Source: Parietichytrium sp. I65-24A (lineage: Eukaryota; Sar; Bigyra; Thraustochytrida; Thraustochytriidae). Taken from it: DNA of 64,000 bases. Within the stretch, counting starts at the first letter, position 1. Every line of letters begins with the position of its first letter. Position numbers and translations under genes: made by a program. The notes under the pieces were generated by a model that worked only from the letters and a program-made list of their open reading frames with translations, was not told the origin of the DNA and made no database searches. Below are positions 12,015-21,635 of this stretch, one piece after another. The DNA is taken from assembly GCA_012862575.1 (NCBI GenBank), contig BLSF01000013.1:124001-188000 (forward strand). Reading direction: 5' to 3'.

Positions 12015-14435
12015 TTAGAATACCAGGTTCTTCTCTGCGTTGCGTTCTTCCTCCTCTTGGGCGCGACGCAGGCGATTGTTCATCTCGATATTGTCTGCGA
12101 TGATCCTCTTCTTTTTGCGCTCCCAATCCCGCAAGCTATAGTACATGGCGTTCATCTCTGCGACAGGCATGCTTGATACTTTCAAGCTGTTACGAATCCG
12201 CCCCATGCTTTCCCCGTAAAAGTATGGAAGAACTGACTGCAAGTCATCCTTAGATACCACGAGGGCATCGGTTGTTGTGGCAGCTGTAACCGAAACGTTG
12301 GAATGTACGCGCTGTGAATTTTCCAACACCGCAAACTCCCCAGCGGTCTGCCCTCCTGTTATAGTGACAAGCTGAAAGTCTTTCCACTGACCCCTCTGGC
12401 GCATCGATTGAAAATCAGCCATCGACCTCGCCTCCTCCAAAATGAACGAGTAGTCCCTTGATCGAATCGGGTGTCCTTTCTCAGTTTTGGCAGGAATTTT
12501 GGATGTGTCGATTGACTTGTGAATATGACACACTCCGGTTCGAAGTACGAAGAGATCTCGCACCAGAGAACCCTGAGTAATAAGATTCGTCCCTGGTGAA
12601 TAGTGTTGCACCATCGATAGCTTTGCAAGCTTTCGCAAACCTTCCTGCGGCCAGGACGAGAATACAGAGCATTTTTGCAGCACGCTCAGTCGGTCGGCAA
12701 TTTGCCACTCGCGATACTTGTTAAGGATCATGTTCGTGGAAGCCGATGTGCTAAAGTACAGGAAATCAGCGTCGGCTTCCACGCGAATGGATGCCTTCCG
12801 CTTCCTCGTCTGGCGAAGAGTGAGGTTTCGCCGCTTCATGTTCTTGCGCAATCCTGGACTACTAGGTTCGTCTGTTTGAGCAACTACTTCCTCGCTGTCG
12901 GAAGAAACTCGGCTATTAATTGGACTCAGCTCGTCCTGACTTTTGCGCGAATCCTCGTTCAAAATATCATCAAATCTGTGATCATTTTCTTCGTTTTCAT
13001 CAATGGCTTTGGAAGTGAGCACCATCTCCGGAGTTACTGGAATCTCTTCGTCGTCGCCGAGCTCCCCAAAACTTAGTCCGGGGCGCAGCGTTGCAACCAC
13101 TATTTCATCGCTTCGCCGGAAATCCCCGTACAGCATCTCAGAAAACTCTTTGTCAAATTCTGACTCTTGATCTGACCCTGGGCTTTTGCGGACTGTCACG
13201 TATCCGGAGAGGACCACGAACAGGTCACTCCCAACCTCGCCTTCTCTGAACACGTATTCATCCTGTTGAAAACGAATGTGACGAGCCAGACTGCTAAGTT
13301 CACGAAGGAGTGGCCGTGGCACCGAACTGAAGGCTGCGACTTCAGAAAGCAAATCACATATCTCGTCAATATTTTCGGAGGCCCGACTTTCGATCGGAAC
13401 CTTGAGAGCTCGAACAAGAGATCCCATTTGCCCTCCGCCACTATTGTTCACAAACTTATCCGTAAAGTCTGCCGTTGAGGTTGGTACAGCCTTACTCTTG
13501 GTGGTCTTTGACTGTTCTGTAAAAAGGGCTTCTGAAGTTTCATAGTCCTCCATAGCTTTCGAGAACTGGCCAATCTTGCGATAGAGCAAGGCTCGATTGT
13601 GCAAATAATCCTGTGCGTTCGACTTGTCCAACTTGATGGCTTTTGTCAGATCTGCAATGGCTTCCTCGAAGCGCATCAGCTTCGTTAAGACTTGTGCCCG
13701 GTTGAAGAGCGCGGGTCCATTCGTCGGAATGAAGCGGAGTGCATCGGTATAGTCCTCGAGGGCCTTATGATTAGAGTCCACTCTATTATAGGCAAATGCG
13801 CGAGAAAAACAGCACTTGAAAGCTTCTGCCTTACTCAGTTTGCTGGTTCCTGCAGACAGCGCGCTATTGTATTTCGTAATTTCCCTGCGAAAGAATTCCT
13901 CCGTTCGGTGCTCTACACCGCGTGCAGAGAGGTCGCGCTCCACGGAGCTATAAATTTCTTTGGGCTTCTTCTGTAGAAGCCAGCTGTAATCTTTTCGGTC
14001 GTGAACCTTGCTGCTATTCCTCGCCAAATCTGGCAAACAACCCTCCTCGTCTTCGTCCAGAGGCGACTGCTGCCTCCTTTTTGGAGAGCAGCGCTTCTTC
14101 TGTGTTGCGAGCACTGGCGCGCTCGAGCAGCTCTCCAGACGCTTCTGGTCTCCCTCGTTCTGCTCAACTCTTCGCTGTCGGGGTTTCCTTCTTAATCGAG
14201 TCTTTTCCCCATGCCCGGGAAGCTCCAGCTTGCTCGGGACCCTCGTTATTCCCGCTGCCTGCGACACCTTGAACATGAGTCGCACGGAGGACGCGTTCTG
14301 CCTCTCCATTGTGACTGCTTCGAGGACCGCACAGCGCGTTGACTTGCGTCCGCTTCGTGCCGGTCTTACGCGAAGCTCCCTTCCCAGCTGCGCCGCGCCA
14401 TTCCTTTTGTTCTTTGACTCTTTGTGAACACACAC
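12015..14435 (-). CDS. TPR protein with two cyclic nucleotide-binding domains
   Basis: 806 residues. The first 150 residues are basic and low in complexity. Residues about 185-310 form at least three tetratricopeptide repeats (KALEDYTDALRFIPTNGPAL, EEAIADLTKAIKLDKSNAQD, GQFSKAMEDYETSEAL). A first CNB domain lies at about 360-465 (FREGEVGSDLFVVLSGYVTV, then LRPGLSFGELGDD). After an acidic/basic linker a second CNB domain lies at about 580-745 (LITQGSLVRDLFVLRTG, then GQTAGEFAVLENSQRVHS). The phosphate-binding cassettes keep the FGE and AGE cores, but the Arg expected a few residues on is absent in the first and displaced in the second. Binding of cAMP/cGMP is therefore uncertain. It has no kinase or channel domain and is probably a second-messenger adaptor, possibly flagellar. 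The C-terminal helix is Arg/Glu-rich. Confidence 0.8.
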   Translation of the reverse strand: MCVHKESKNKRNGAAQLGRELRVRPARSGRKSTRCAVLEAVTMERQNASSVRLMFKVSQAAGITRVPSKLELPGHGEKTRLRRKPRQRRVEQNEGDQKRLESCSSAPVLATQKKRCSPKRRQQSPLDEDEEGCLPDLARNSSKVHDRKDYSWLLQKKPKEIYSSVERDLSARGVEHRTEEFFRREITKYNSALSAGTSKLSKAEAFKCCFSRAFAYNRVDSNHKALEDYTDALRFIPTNGPALFNRAQVLTKLMRFEEAIADLTKAIKLDKSNAQDYLHNRALLYRKIGQFSKAMEDYETSEALFTEQSKTTKSKAVPTSTADFTDKFVNNSGGGQMGSLVRALKVPIESRASENIDEICDLLSEVAAFSSVPRPLLRELSSLARHIRFQQDEYVFREGEVGSDLFVVLSGYVTVRKSPGSDQESEFDKEFSEMLYGDFRRSDEIVVATLRPGLSFGELGDDEEIPVTPEMVLTSKAIDENEENDHRFDDILNEDSRKSQDELSPINSRVSSDSEEVVAQTDEPSSPGLRKNMKRRNLTLRQTRKRKASIRVEADADFLYFSTSASTNMILNKYREWQIADRLSVLQKCSVFSSWPQEGLRKLAKLSMVQHYSPGTNLITQGSLVRDLFVLRTGVCHIHKSIDTSKIPAKTEKGHPIRSRDYSFILEEARSMADFQSMRQRGQWKDFQLVTITGGQTAGEFAVLENSQRVHSNVSVTAATTTDALVVSKDDLQSVLPYFYGESMGRIRNSLKVSSMPVAEMNAMYYSLRDWERKKKRIIADNIEMNNRLRRAQEEEERNAEKNLVF

Positions 14436-15392
14436 CTACATTATCAAGAACACGTATATCCAGATCATCAGACAGCCCAAAACGGATCGCTGTTCTCAGT
14501 GGTGTCGCTGAGACTCGGCTACTCACACACCTCCGATGGCTGGCTTTTCAAATCCTTCTTCTGTTGATGTTGAGCCGCACGTCGATTCCCGTGAGCAGTG
14601 AAGCGAAGCGAAACGAAATAAAAGCAACTGAAAAGTTTCTTTCTTTTCATGCTCATTTTCATAGACATGTCAATTTCTCTTTCAAACTTGGCTGCAATTC
14701 TGTCTCCAAAATCCCAACACAGACTGCACCTCCTGCATTCCCACTACACTGCGCAGCCAAACCAAACAAGATCGCACCTCAAACCACACACACATCCATT
14801 CTTTCTACCCTCCAATGTGCGCTCTCCACGCCGACTCTAGCACCACCCACCAATAACCCTAGTCCTTGCGCTCTTGACCGGTAACGGATCAATCGAACAA
14901 TGTAATGCAATGCAATGAATTGTAATGCAATGTAATGCAATGTGATGTAATGCATGGAGCAGTGAGCGTGAGTCACCTAAGTGAGCGAGCCTACTGATGC
15001 GCGGGTTGGAGCCTTACGAGAACGAGTAAGGGCGGCAGGCAGGAGCGAAGGGCTTAGTAAGTGGGAAACCTGCCTCATTGGAGAAAGGAGAAAGGAGAAG
15101 GTGAAGGAGCAGCGGGATGATGAATATCGAGCAGAGTGTGATAGGAATCTGAAGAGCGAAAGAAACTTTCGCCGCACTTGGTTGGAGCCAGCGCGCAGAG
15201 AGACAGCCGAGCACGGACGGGGCGGGAGAAGCGAACGAAGGACGAAGAACTAAGAAAGAGTTTCTTTCAGATTGTTAAGAGCTGCCACCGGCTTCGCAAG
15301 CGTGGAGGAATTTGGGGGGGGAAACGCAGGGGAGAACAAAGAGCTCGGGGAGTGGAGCACGCGCTGCTTGCCTGCGTTGACGGAGTGGGAGA
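14436..15392. other. Divergent promoter spacer with pentanucleotide repeat
   Basis: A shared upstream region of the two diverging genes. It includes an AATGC/AATGT repeat (about 14899-14954) and purine-rich leader sequence up to 15392. No gene is supported; open frames of 60-180 codons lack protein-like composition. Confidence 0.5.
14899..14954 (+). repeat. Imperfect (TAATGCAATG)n repeat
   Basis: About eleven degenerate units of the type AATGC/AATGT/GATGT in tandem, in the spacer between two diverging genes. Confidence 0.75.
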
Positions 15393-18113
15393 ATGGTGAC
15401 GTTGTCGCTCACCAACTTGCCCCTCGAAGGCGACGGCGTGATCGAGAACTTATTTCATTTCCTTTGGACCAAGGATGAGCTTGATACGGGGCCACAAATC
15501 AACATTCCAGACACAATCATATACAAGTTTCGGCAACCGGCGTACTGGTACTTCACTGCCAAAAATGGACAGCTAAAGAAGAAGAGCAGGTACAATTTGA
15601 GCAATATTAGAATTGAGGAAGCTTTCACTCGAAAGCAGTGCGGGTCCGACATAATCGCGTATTACCTCTCGACGAATGGCGAAGGCGTGACAACTATAGA
15701 GTACTTTGACCGGGTCGGGTTCCGGGATTTTCTATACAATCGAGAAAAGGTTGACAATGGCGTGCTGCAAATGTTTGTTGAGCCCAAGTCCACTCGAAAT
15801 GTGATGCTTCGTGCAATTTGGAGCCCCAAAATTTTGCTTGTGGAGAGACGCGAAAATATTCACAATTTGAACGACCCAAAATTCAGTTTGCACGAAAAGG
15901 CGGTGACCTACGAAGGACCAGAGCATTTAAGTCAAGCCTCACCAATTCGCGGGTCCTTGCTACCTACATCAGTCCAGACAGTCTGCAAAAGTATTGTTGA
16001 GCACGTTGCCGAAGTATCATTCCGCAAATGCAACGTTAGTCGAATGGCACTCAATTTTAAGATTGACGGCGAAGATCGGCTCTGGTTATGTTGGTGCTCT
16101 TCCCTGCGCCTTGAGCAGCATGCTTCCGTGAACGCCTCAAGTTCAGATTTGCGCAGCATGTCGAGTCTTTTGCCATACAAGTCGAAACTGCCATCCAAGG
16201 AAGGGCCCGTGAGTCTCTTGGCGCACTGCCAAGTTCCAGAGAATATCCATCGCACTCTCGTCAAGCCTGTCGGCAAACTCAAATCCGAACCTCTATCGCC
16301 TGGCGTCAATGGGCATCGCTGGAACAACACTGCATCGGAGAGCGGCCCGGTTGAGGAGTGCCGGAGTTGCTGCGCTCAGGTTCTTTCGGACAGGTTCTAT
16401 AAAATCAACTACAAAACAATTGTGGCGCACTACGATCAATTCATGAGCCTCTTGATCACGAACAATAACGGAAAAGAAAAGCTGGAGTGGCCCCCGGCTT
16501 CAAGAATAGTGAGTTAATTTGTCGCTTGTATTTGCACGGTCAACATCTTTCGGAAGAATATTCTAACTTTACCAAAAAAAATGGCGTTTCAGATCGATGC
16601 GGTCGGCAAAGTTGGCCTTGGACAACTGGAGAAGCTGAGGGAGACAATCAGAACGACGAAGGACAGGACAAAAATTATTATCACCTCTGAAGACTTGGAA
16701 GTCCCCCCCATTATTCGCCTTGCTCATCCAAGTTTGTGTGTTGAGGATTTCCGAAAGTACAAGAAGGACCCAATGTTTCTATGGAAAGTTGCTTCAGTGT
16801 GTGAAGAGTGCTACCTAGTGTTTGCGCAAGTGGCTGCGACTGGTGACGACAAGCTATCAATGAGCCTGACATCTCAGGACGACGAGAGAATCAAGCAAAA
16901 ATCTGCAAAAGCCGTGGACGATCATATCGTACGTGCATCGCACGCTCGAACGGAGCGCCGCGCACGGCGCGAAGCAGAAATGGAATTATATCGATCAGTG
17001 CAAATGGGCAAAAGCGCCTCTAAAAACGATGACGCCCGATCCAAAACAAAGATGGTGTACGATCTGAAAAAATACACGAGCCCAGATCTTCCACCTCGAA
17101 TCGACGACACCAATGTGAACACCCTATCCATCACGAAATCGGAGGCCGTTCTTGAGGTTCAGCGTGAGTACCAGCGTGAGTCCAAGAGCAGAGACAATCG
17201 TATCATGCGCTCTTTAGACGACCTTGACGAGGGATTCCGACAAGAGTTGCAGGAGAGAGAGGATGCATTCTTCCGGGATCTGTACCGCAACCCCAACTTG
17301 CAGCACGGCCACCCGTTGAGCCACATGATATCTACTCAAGCAAAGCTGTCCATGGCAGACGCGGCGGTCCAGGGCAAACACAGAGCAGCGTCACCTCAAG
17401 GTGCAAGGCCCAAGACTCCTCAGTTGACGAACCTTCGGACTGAGCCTGACTGGCAAGCTAGCCCATACGCAAAAGCTCAGGCCGTCAAGCTCCGTCCAGG
17501 TTCGGCGACCAAGCGGGTCAGGAATTCGCCTCGAATAAGGGCTGCGGATGGCGCCTCGAGTCCCCTGGGCTATGTGGGAGAGAGCATTGTAAGAGACAAA
17601 CGTCCCGGGTCGTCAGAGTCCGACAGCGCAGCAAGGCACAGAGAGTTCTTACTTGGGGCGATGCAGCGGGTGCAAGACCAACTGGACAACACTGCTCCTT
17701 TGGATCAGGCGCTCGGGCTCAGCGCAGCTGCTGACTCTATGGGCGAGAGAATACAAAGCGGGAAAAATTTGGACAAAGCTTGGGACCTCCGCGAGAAGGC
17801 ATTGCTATCTACGCCTAGCGACTTTGGGCGTGTATTGCAAAGCAAAATATTTGTTGGAGGCGAAGAATTGATGGCCGGGGTGGATGTCCAAGGTGGCGAA
17901 ATGGTCATAACCGTGTTCAACCCAAAGCTCGCGGTATCTCAACGCTTAACCGTTCCATTGGCCATCGTCATTGAGACTGCGCCGTCTTCCGCTACCACAG
18001 ACGTGGGGCTCGCTCGTTTCGTCATCGACTCGCTCGAGGAGGACACTGGTTCGGACCTTTTCCCAGACGCAACTTGTGTGAAGCTGCCGAGTAGTCTTCA
18101 AGGCTTTGAATAG
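15393..18113 (+). CDS. Hypothetical two-exon protein (about 878 residues)
   Basis: Two open frames join through one 84-base intron: exon 1 is 15393-16508 and exon 2 is 16593-18113. Both junctions are phase 0, giving ...PPASRI|IDAVGKV... The donor is GTGAGT, the acceptor TTTCAG, and a branch-like TTCTAAC lies about 25 bases before the acceptor. The N-terminal 230 residues form a compact domain rich in aromatic residues (KFRQPAYWYFTAKNG, CGSDIIAYYLSTNGEG), then NVSRMALNFKIDGEDRLWLC. The middle is charged and helical (residues about 440-620). A C-terminal segment (VGGEELMAGVDVQGGEMVI) looks like a small beta domain. I do not recognise the family. The continuing frame plus consensus splice signals make a single gene likely. 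Soluble; no targeting signal. Confidence 0.7.
16509..16592 (+). other. Spliceosomal intron, 84 nt
   Basis: GTGAGT donor directly after ATA, in-frame stop three codons in, CTAAC branch-like motif at 16563-16567 and TTTCAG acceptor. Joining the flanks keeps the frame open. Confidence 0.8.
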
Positions 18114-18588
18114 AAAGAAAAACGTTTCACTCCTTTTCATCCCTTCTGAAGGAGTCCAGCATATCCCATCGCTCCGAGTTTGCGTTGCAAAGTCGAGAGC
18201 TGAAGATGTGCTTTTGATTTGATAAAGATATTGAAAACTGCTACACTAAGAAAATTCAGAACTTTTAAAAATCGTGCCGTTTTCCTTTTTCTTTTTTTAT
18301 TATTTTAATAAATGGGAGAATAAAGGAGAGTGTTGATCGTTCTGACTCAGTGGTCCAGCCAGAGAGGAGTGGCGAAATAAAGAAAAAGTGCAAAACAACT
18401 ACTTGCTCTCGCGCTCTGTTCAGGCCGTCCCATCCGATAAAATAAGAAGCACATAGGGTTTCTTGCACCTCCTTGAGTATTAAAATTTAAAAAAAAAGAT
18501 AACAAGCAAAGAAGCCAACTCACGCAGCACTCCTTCCTCCCTTCCCGACCGGTAGACACAGCGAATACATGTTTACCCTCAAGGCCAT
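18114..18588. other. Convergent spacer
   Basis: 475 bases between converging genes, AT-rich, with poly-T/poly-A runs and AATAAA at 18307-18312. No gene is seen. Confidence 0.5.
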
Positions 18589-19419
18589 TTATTGTGCACG
18601 GCCTCTCTTCAAGTACTCGGAAAACTGTCTTTCAGCCTCCTCATAATTTCGCTTCAAGACCACCTCTCCCTTGGACAGGTTCTGCACCTCGCTGTTCAGG
18701 TCGTCCATCTCCTTCTTCAAGTCCTCCATGACTTGGGAGGAGCTACGTAGCAGAAAAGCCTTGCCCATCCTGCGGTACGTCACCAAGCTCTCGGAGGTTC
18801 CTAGCTCCTGCTCAAGCGTGCGATGTACGATCTGCTTCTCCTGCAAAGCGCGGGTCCTGGATTGCTTCTTCCCACGCATATCCTGCAGCTTGTAAAGCGT
18901 CGCGAACCGCTGCTGTCCAAGCTTTTGCGCCAATTCCGGGTCCAGCGCGCGGCTGTTGGCCCTGACGGCCTCTTCCACTGCGGCTCTCGGTGACTGCTGC
19001 GACTTTGTCTTTGCAGCATTCTCCGCCTTCAGCTCCTTCTCCAACTTCTTAAAGTCCGAAAGCCCGGTCTGCTTCGCCTTCTTCCCGCTGCTGCTCTTAA
19101 ACAGCGCCATCCCGTCGCGCACCGCCTTCAGCGCCGCGTCCTTGTTCCCCAGCGCGCGCTCCGCATTCGCTAGTCGCAGGTACGCCTTCGCGTACTCCTT
19201 GTCCAGCGCCAGGCACTTCAAAGCGTCCGCGCGGGCGTCCTCGTACTGCTTCAGCGCAAGGTGAGCGGCCGCGCGGTTCGCGTACAGGACCGCGTGAAGA
19301 TCATCGTGAGAGAGACCTTCCGAGTACAGCTCCACCGCGCGAGAGAACTCTCCGCGCTGGAACGCTGCGTTCCCGTCCTCCTTCTTCTTGTCCGCCTTCG
19401 CCTTACCGTCCGACGACAT
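18589..19419 (-). CDS. TPR domain fused to prefoldin beta-like domain
   Basis: 276 residues. Residues about 8-112 are three tetratricopeptide repeats of the chaperone-cofactor type (KKEDGNAAFQRGEFSRAVEL, then VLYANRAAAHLALKQYEDA and AYLRLANAERALGNKDAALK). The N-terminal repeat has the Lys and Asn positions typical of carboxylate-clamp TPRs that bind the EEVD tail of Hsp70/Hsp90. After a Lys/Ala-rich linker, residues about 165-272 form a helix, hairpin, helix region with TYRRMGKAFLLRSSSQVME. This matches the beta-hairpin core of prefoldin subunit 1-like proteins (Y..VG+.FLL). A co-chaperone linking Hsp70/90 to prefoldin-type client handling is a reasonable inference. High GC and strongly biased codons suggest good expression. 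The fusion lies in a single unbroken frame. Confidence 0.8.
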   Translation of the reverse strand: MSSDGKAKADKKKEDGNAAFQRGEFSRAVELYSEGLSHDDLHAVLYANRAAAHLALKQYEDARADALKCLALDKEYAKAYLRLANAERALGNKDAALKAVRDGMALFKSSSGKKAKQTGLSDFKKLEKELKAENAAKTKSQQSPRAAVEEAVRANSRALDPELAQKLGQQRFATLYKLQDMRGKKQSRTRALQEKQIVHRTLEQELGTSESLVTYRRMGKAFLLRSSSQVMEDLKKEMDDLNSEVQNLSKGEVVLKRNYEEAERQFSEYLKRGRAQ

Positions 19420-19802
19420 CTTTTTCTTTTGCTTTTTCTACGTGATACCTAGAACACTAATATTATTACTAGATAATAATGAACAATAGAAGAGGAGACT
19501 AGAGCACTCTATACGCTTACGGTACGCGCGGACACTTTGCGCCTTTTGCGGTGTTTTTGTTGTTGGTGTTGTTGTCGTGGATACTGAGGTTGGGGGGGTT
19601 AGCCGTGGAGGTAGATGGGCTTACTGGAGATGGTTATGCGGTGGTGTAAAAGCACTGGTAAGAGTGTGTGGTTAGATATTTGGGTAGCTATGGCTATAAA
19701 CCGTCTGTTCTCGCTCCTCGCTGGTGGAGAACAGAAGGAACAATCACGAATCCAACCGCTGGAGATGAGTAGGGAAATTGGTCACATTCGAGGATTTACG
19801 AT
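19420..19802. other. Spacer between two minus-strand genes
   Basis: About 380 bases, with a GTTGTTGGTGTTGTTG stretch near 19557. It must hold the promoter of the TPR-prefoldin gene and the 3' end of the DUF2779 gene. No gene is seen. Confidence 0.45.
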
Positions 19803-21635
19803 TCACCTAACTATATAATTGGACTCGTCTTCAAAGCCGCGAGCGACACTTTCCAGGTGCCTCAAAAGGTCGACGGTGACAAGTGTATCACTAGAACAGT
19901 ATCGAACCAACCTGCTCTTCGCGATCTCTTTGTCTCTGCTCGACGTGTCAGGGTCAATCACTTGGAACCACAAGGATTGTGCATCAGCGCCATTCGACAG
20001 TACCGACGCATCTCCATAGTCAACCGAGGTTGGTATGGCATTCGCAATTCGCTTGAGTCCAAAAGCTCCTCGAAGCTTGGGGGAATAGAAAGTGTTTCTT
20101 GCCAGTTGAAGAGTGTCGCTAAGTCTATCGATGAGAGCATCGATCGGCCCTTCTAAATGCGCGCAATCCGGCTTCGACGCTAAGCCTAGCAAAACGCCCC
20201 GCTCAGCAGCAATCGAGTGCACAAAGATGGGGCCAGAGTCCCCCAAGGCCTTTAGCAATGATTCAGCAAATTTGACTCGGCAGCCAGGGTCGTCAAAACT
20301 TATGAAAGACTCCGCATCTTCAACCTCCAAGGCCTGATCGAAGGAGTCCCATCTGTGTACTGACCACTGAAATGGATGAGCTTCGCGCGGGCGGGTACCG
20401 GGGATGATGGGAACACCCTGCTGCACCATTTCAAAGTCCATGAAATACCTGGGCCAGCTGAACGAGTTCAGAATCTTGCCCAGATCTTTGCTGTACCAAT
20501 TCTTGTCGAGCAGATGACATTCCCAAATGCGGCGCCCCATAACGCTTCTTATCTCGCCTCTCGGAATATCTCTGATGTCCCAAATCCCACGGCGTCTCCA
20601 TTCTTCGATTCGCTTCTGCCCTACACGCGGAATCAACTCCAATGGTGCATCTGAAATCTCCTTCTTACACAATGCTTTATATACACAAGCATAAGGCTTG
20701 TTACACTGAGGGCCAGGCATAACGTTTGGCATGGGAGCGTGCTCTGCGGCGACGGGAAGCGTCTCGACCACCAATTCCTCCACCTCTGCTTTGCTTAAGA
20801 CTTGAGGCGTCAACTCTACATATTTGAACAGCCCATCATAGGACTCCCCATCAAACACGAAGTCGTTGTTGATATGCACGATAAAGCATCTGCTGACGGG
20901 GATCCCACTGAGCTGCAATACATACCTCTGAATAGAGACATCTTTTAAGTGTGTCGATTCCTTGTACTGTGTCGCAGACTTGACCTCGAACAAATCCCAT
21001 CCAGCACCGTTTCTCCGCAACACATCCGCACGAATGTACACCTGGCCAGCCATAAAGCCGCCTTCCAGGATGTAATCCACACTACTATTCTGCACTGCTC
21101 TTTCTGTCTCCGCAAGCACTTGCTCTCTTTCATAGAGATTTGCCAGGTTTGCCACGCTCCCATCGCGCTCATCCAAGCCTAACTCGCGCAAGGCGCTCAC
21201 CTCCGGAAATTCTTCCTTCAGACACATGTGCCGGACATGCAAGGCCACCCTGTTTCCCAGGTCCTTCAAGAAAGCCAACGTATCTGGCACACTTCTCCCT
21301 TCCTCATGAGTCTGAAACCACGCCAGCTTCTTGCACCTCTGCCCGCTCATGATTATCGTTTTGGTCACATGCTGCCTCAAGCCCGACCCCTTCCCGCTCC
21401 GCCTGCGGTCATGCACCGCTCGCTCGTCTTTGCCGCCACTCTCGCGTTTAATTATGGTGTCCTCAACCTCGTCCTTACATTCCGCGCTTCTTACTCCTGC
21501 CACTGCGTGCAACTGCGCACGTGCACTCTGCCACCCTTGCCAACTATGCCAACTATGACAACTTTGCCAACTTGGTCGCGTCCACGACTGCCTCGTTCGG
21601 GCACAGCTTTGCGCTCCCCTGCGCATATCGCTCAA
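19803..21635 (-). CDS. DUF2779 family protein: Cas4-like nuclease plus DEDD-like exonuclease domain
   Basis: 610 residues. From about residue 90 the protein matches the bacterial DUF2779 family. Four cysteines (Cys101, 311, 317, 323; the last three spaced C-x5-C-x5-C) fit the Fe-S cluster of Cas4/AddB-type nucleases. Between them is a PD-(D/E)xK core: RADVL with Asp204, then LFEVKSA with Glu217 and Lys219, then QRYVLQLSG. A hairpin-like stretch (LIPRVGQKRIEEW, 334-346) precedes a DEDD/RNase H-like domain: FMDFE (Asp400, Glu402), FVHSIAAERG (471-480), SPKLRGAFGLKRI and YCSSDTLVTVDLL (Asp583). The first 89 residues are Trp/Ser/Arg-rich and unlike the family, perhaps a targeting extension or a mis-set start. 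A DNA-processing nuclease role is inferred. The gene most likely entered from bacteria. Confidence 0.85.
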   Translation of the reverse strand: MSDMRRGAQSCARTRQSWTRPSWQSCHSWHSWQGWQSARAQLHAVAGVRSAECKDEVEDTIIKRESGGKDERAVHDRRRSGKGSGLRQHVTKTIIMSGQRCKKLAWFQTHEEGRSVPDTLAFLKDLGNRVALHVRHMCLKEEFPEVSALRELGLDERDGSVANLANLYEREQVLAETERAVQNSSVDYILEGGFMAGQVYIRADVLRRNGAGWDLFEVKSATQYKESTHLKDVSIQRYVLQLSGIPVSRCFIVHINNDFVFDGESYDGLFKYVELTPQVLSKAEVEELVVETLPVAAEHAPMPNVMPGPQCNKPYACVYKALCKKEISDAPLELIPRVGQKRIEEWRRRGIWDIRDIPRGEIRSVMGRRIWECHLLDKNWYSKDLGKILNSFSWPRYFMDFEMVQQGVPIIPGTRPREAHPFQWSVHRWDSFDQALEVEDAESFISFDDPGCRVKFAESLLKALGDSGPIFVHSIAAERGVLLGLASKPDCAHLEGPIDALIDRLSDTLQLARNTFYSPKLRGAFGLKRIANAIPTSVDYGDASVLSNGADAQSLWFQVIDPDTSSRDKEIAKSRLVRYCSSDTLVTVDLLRHLESVARGFEDESNYIVR

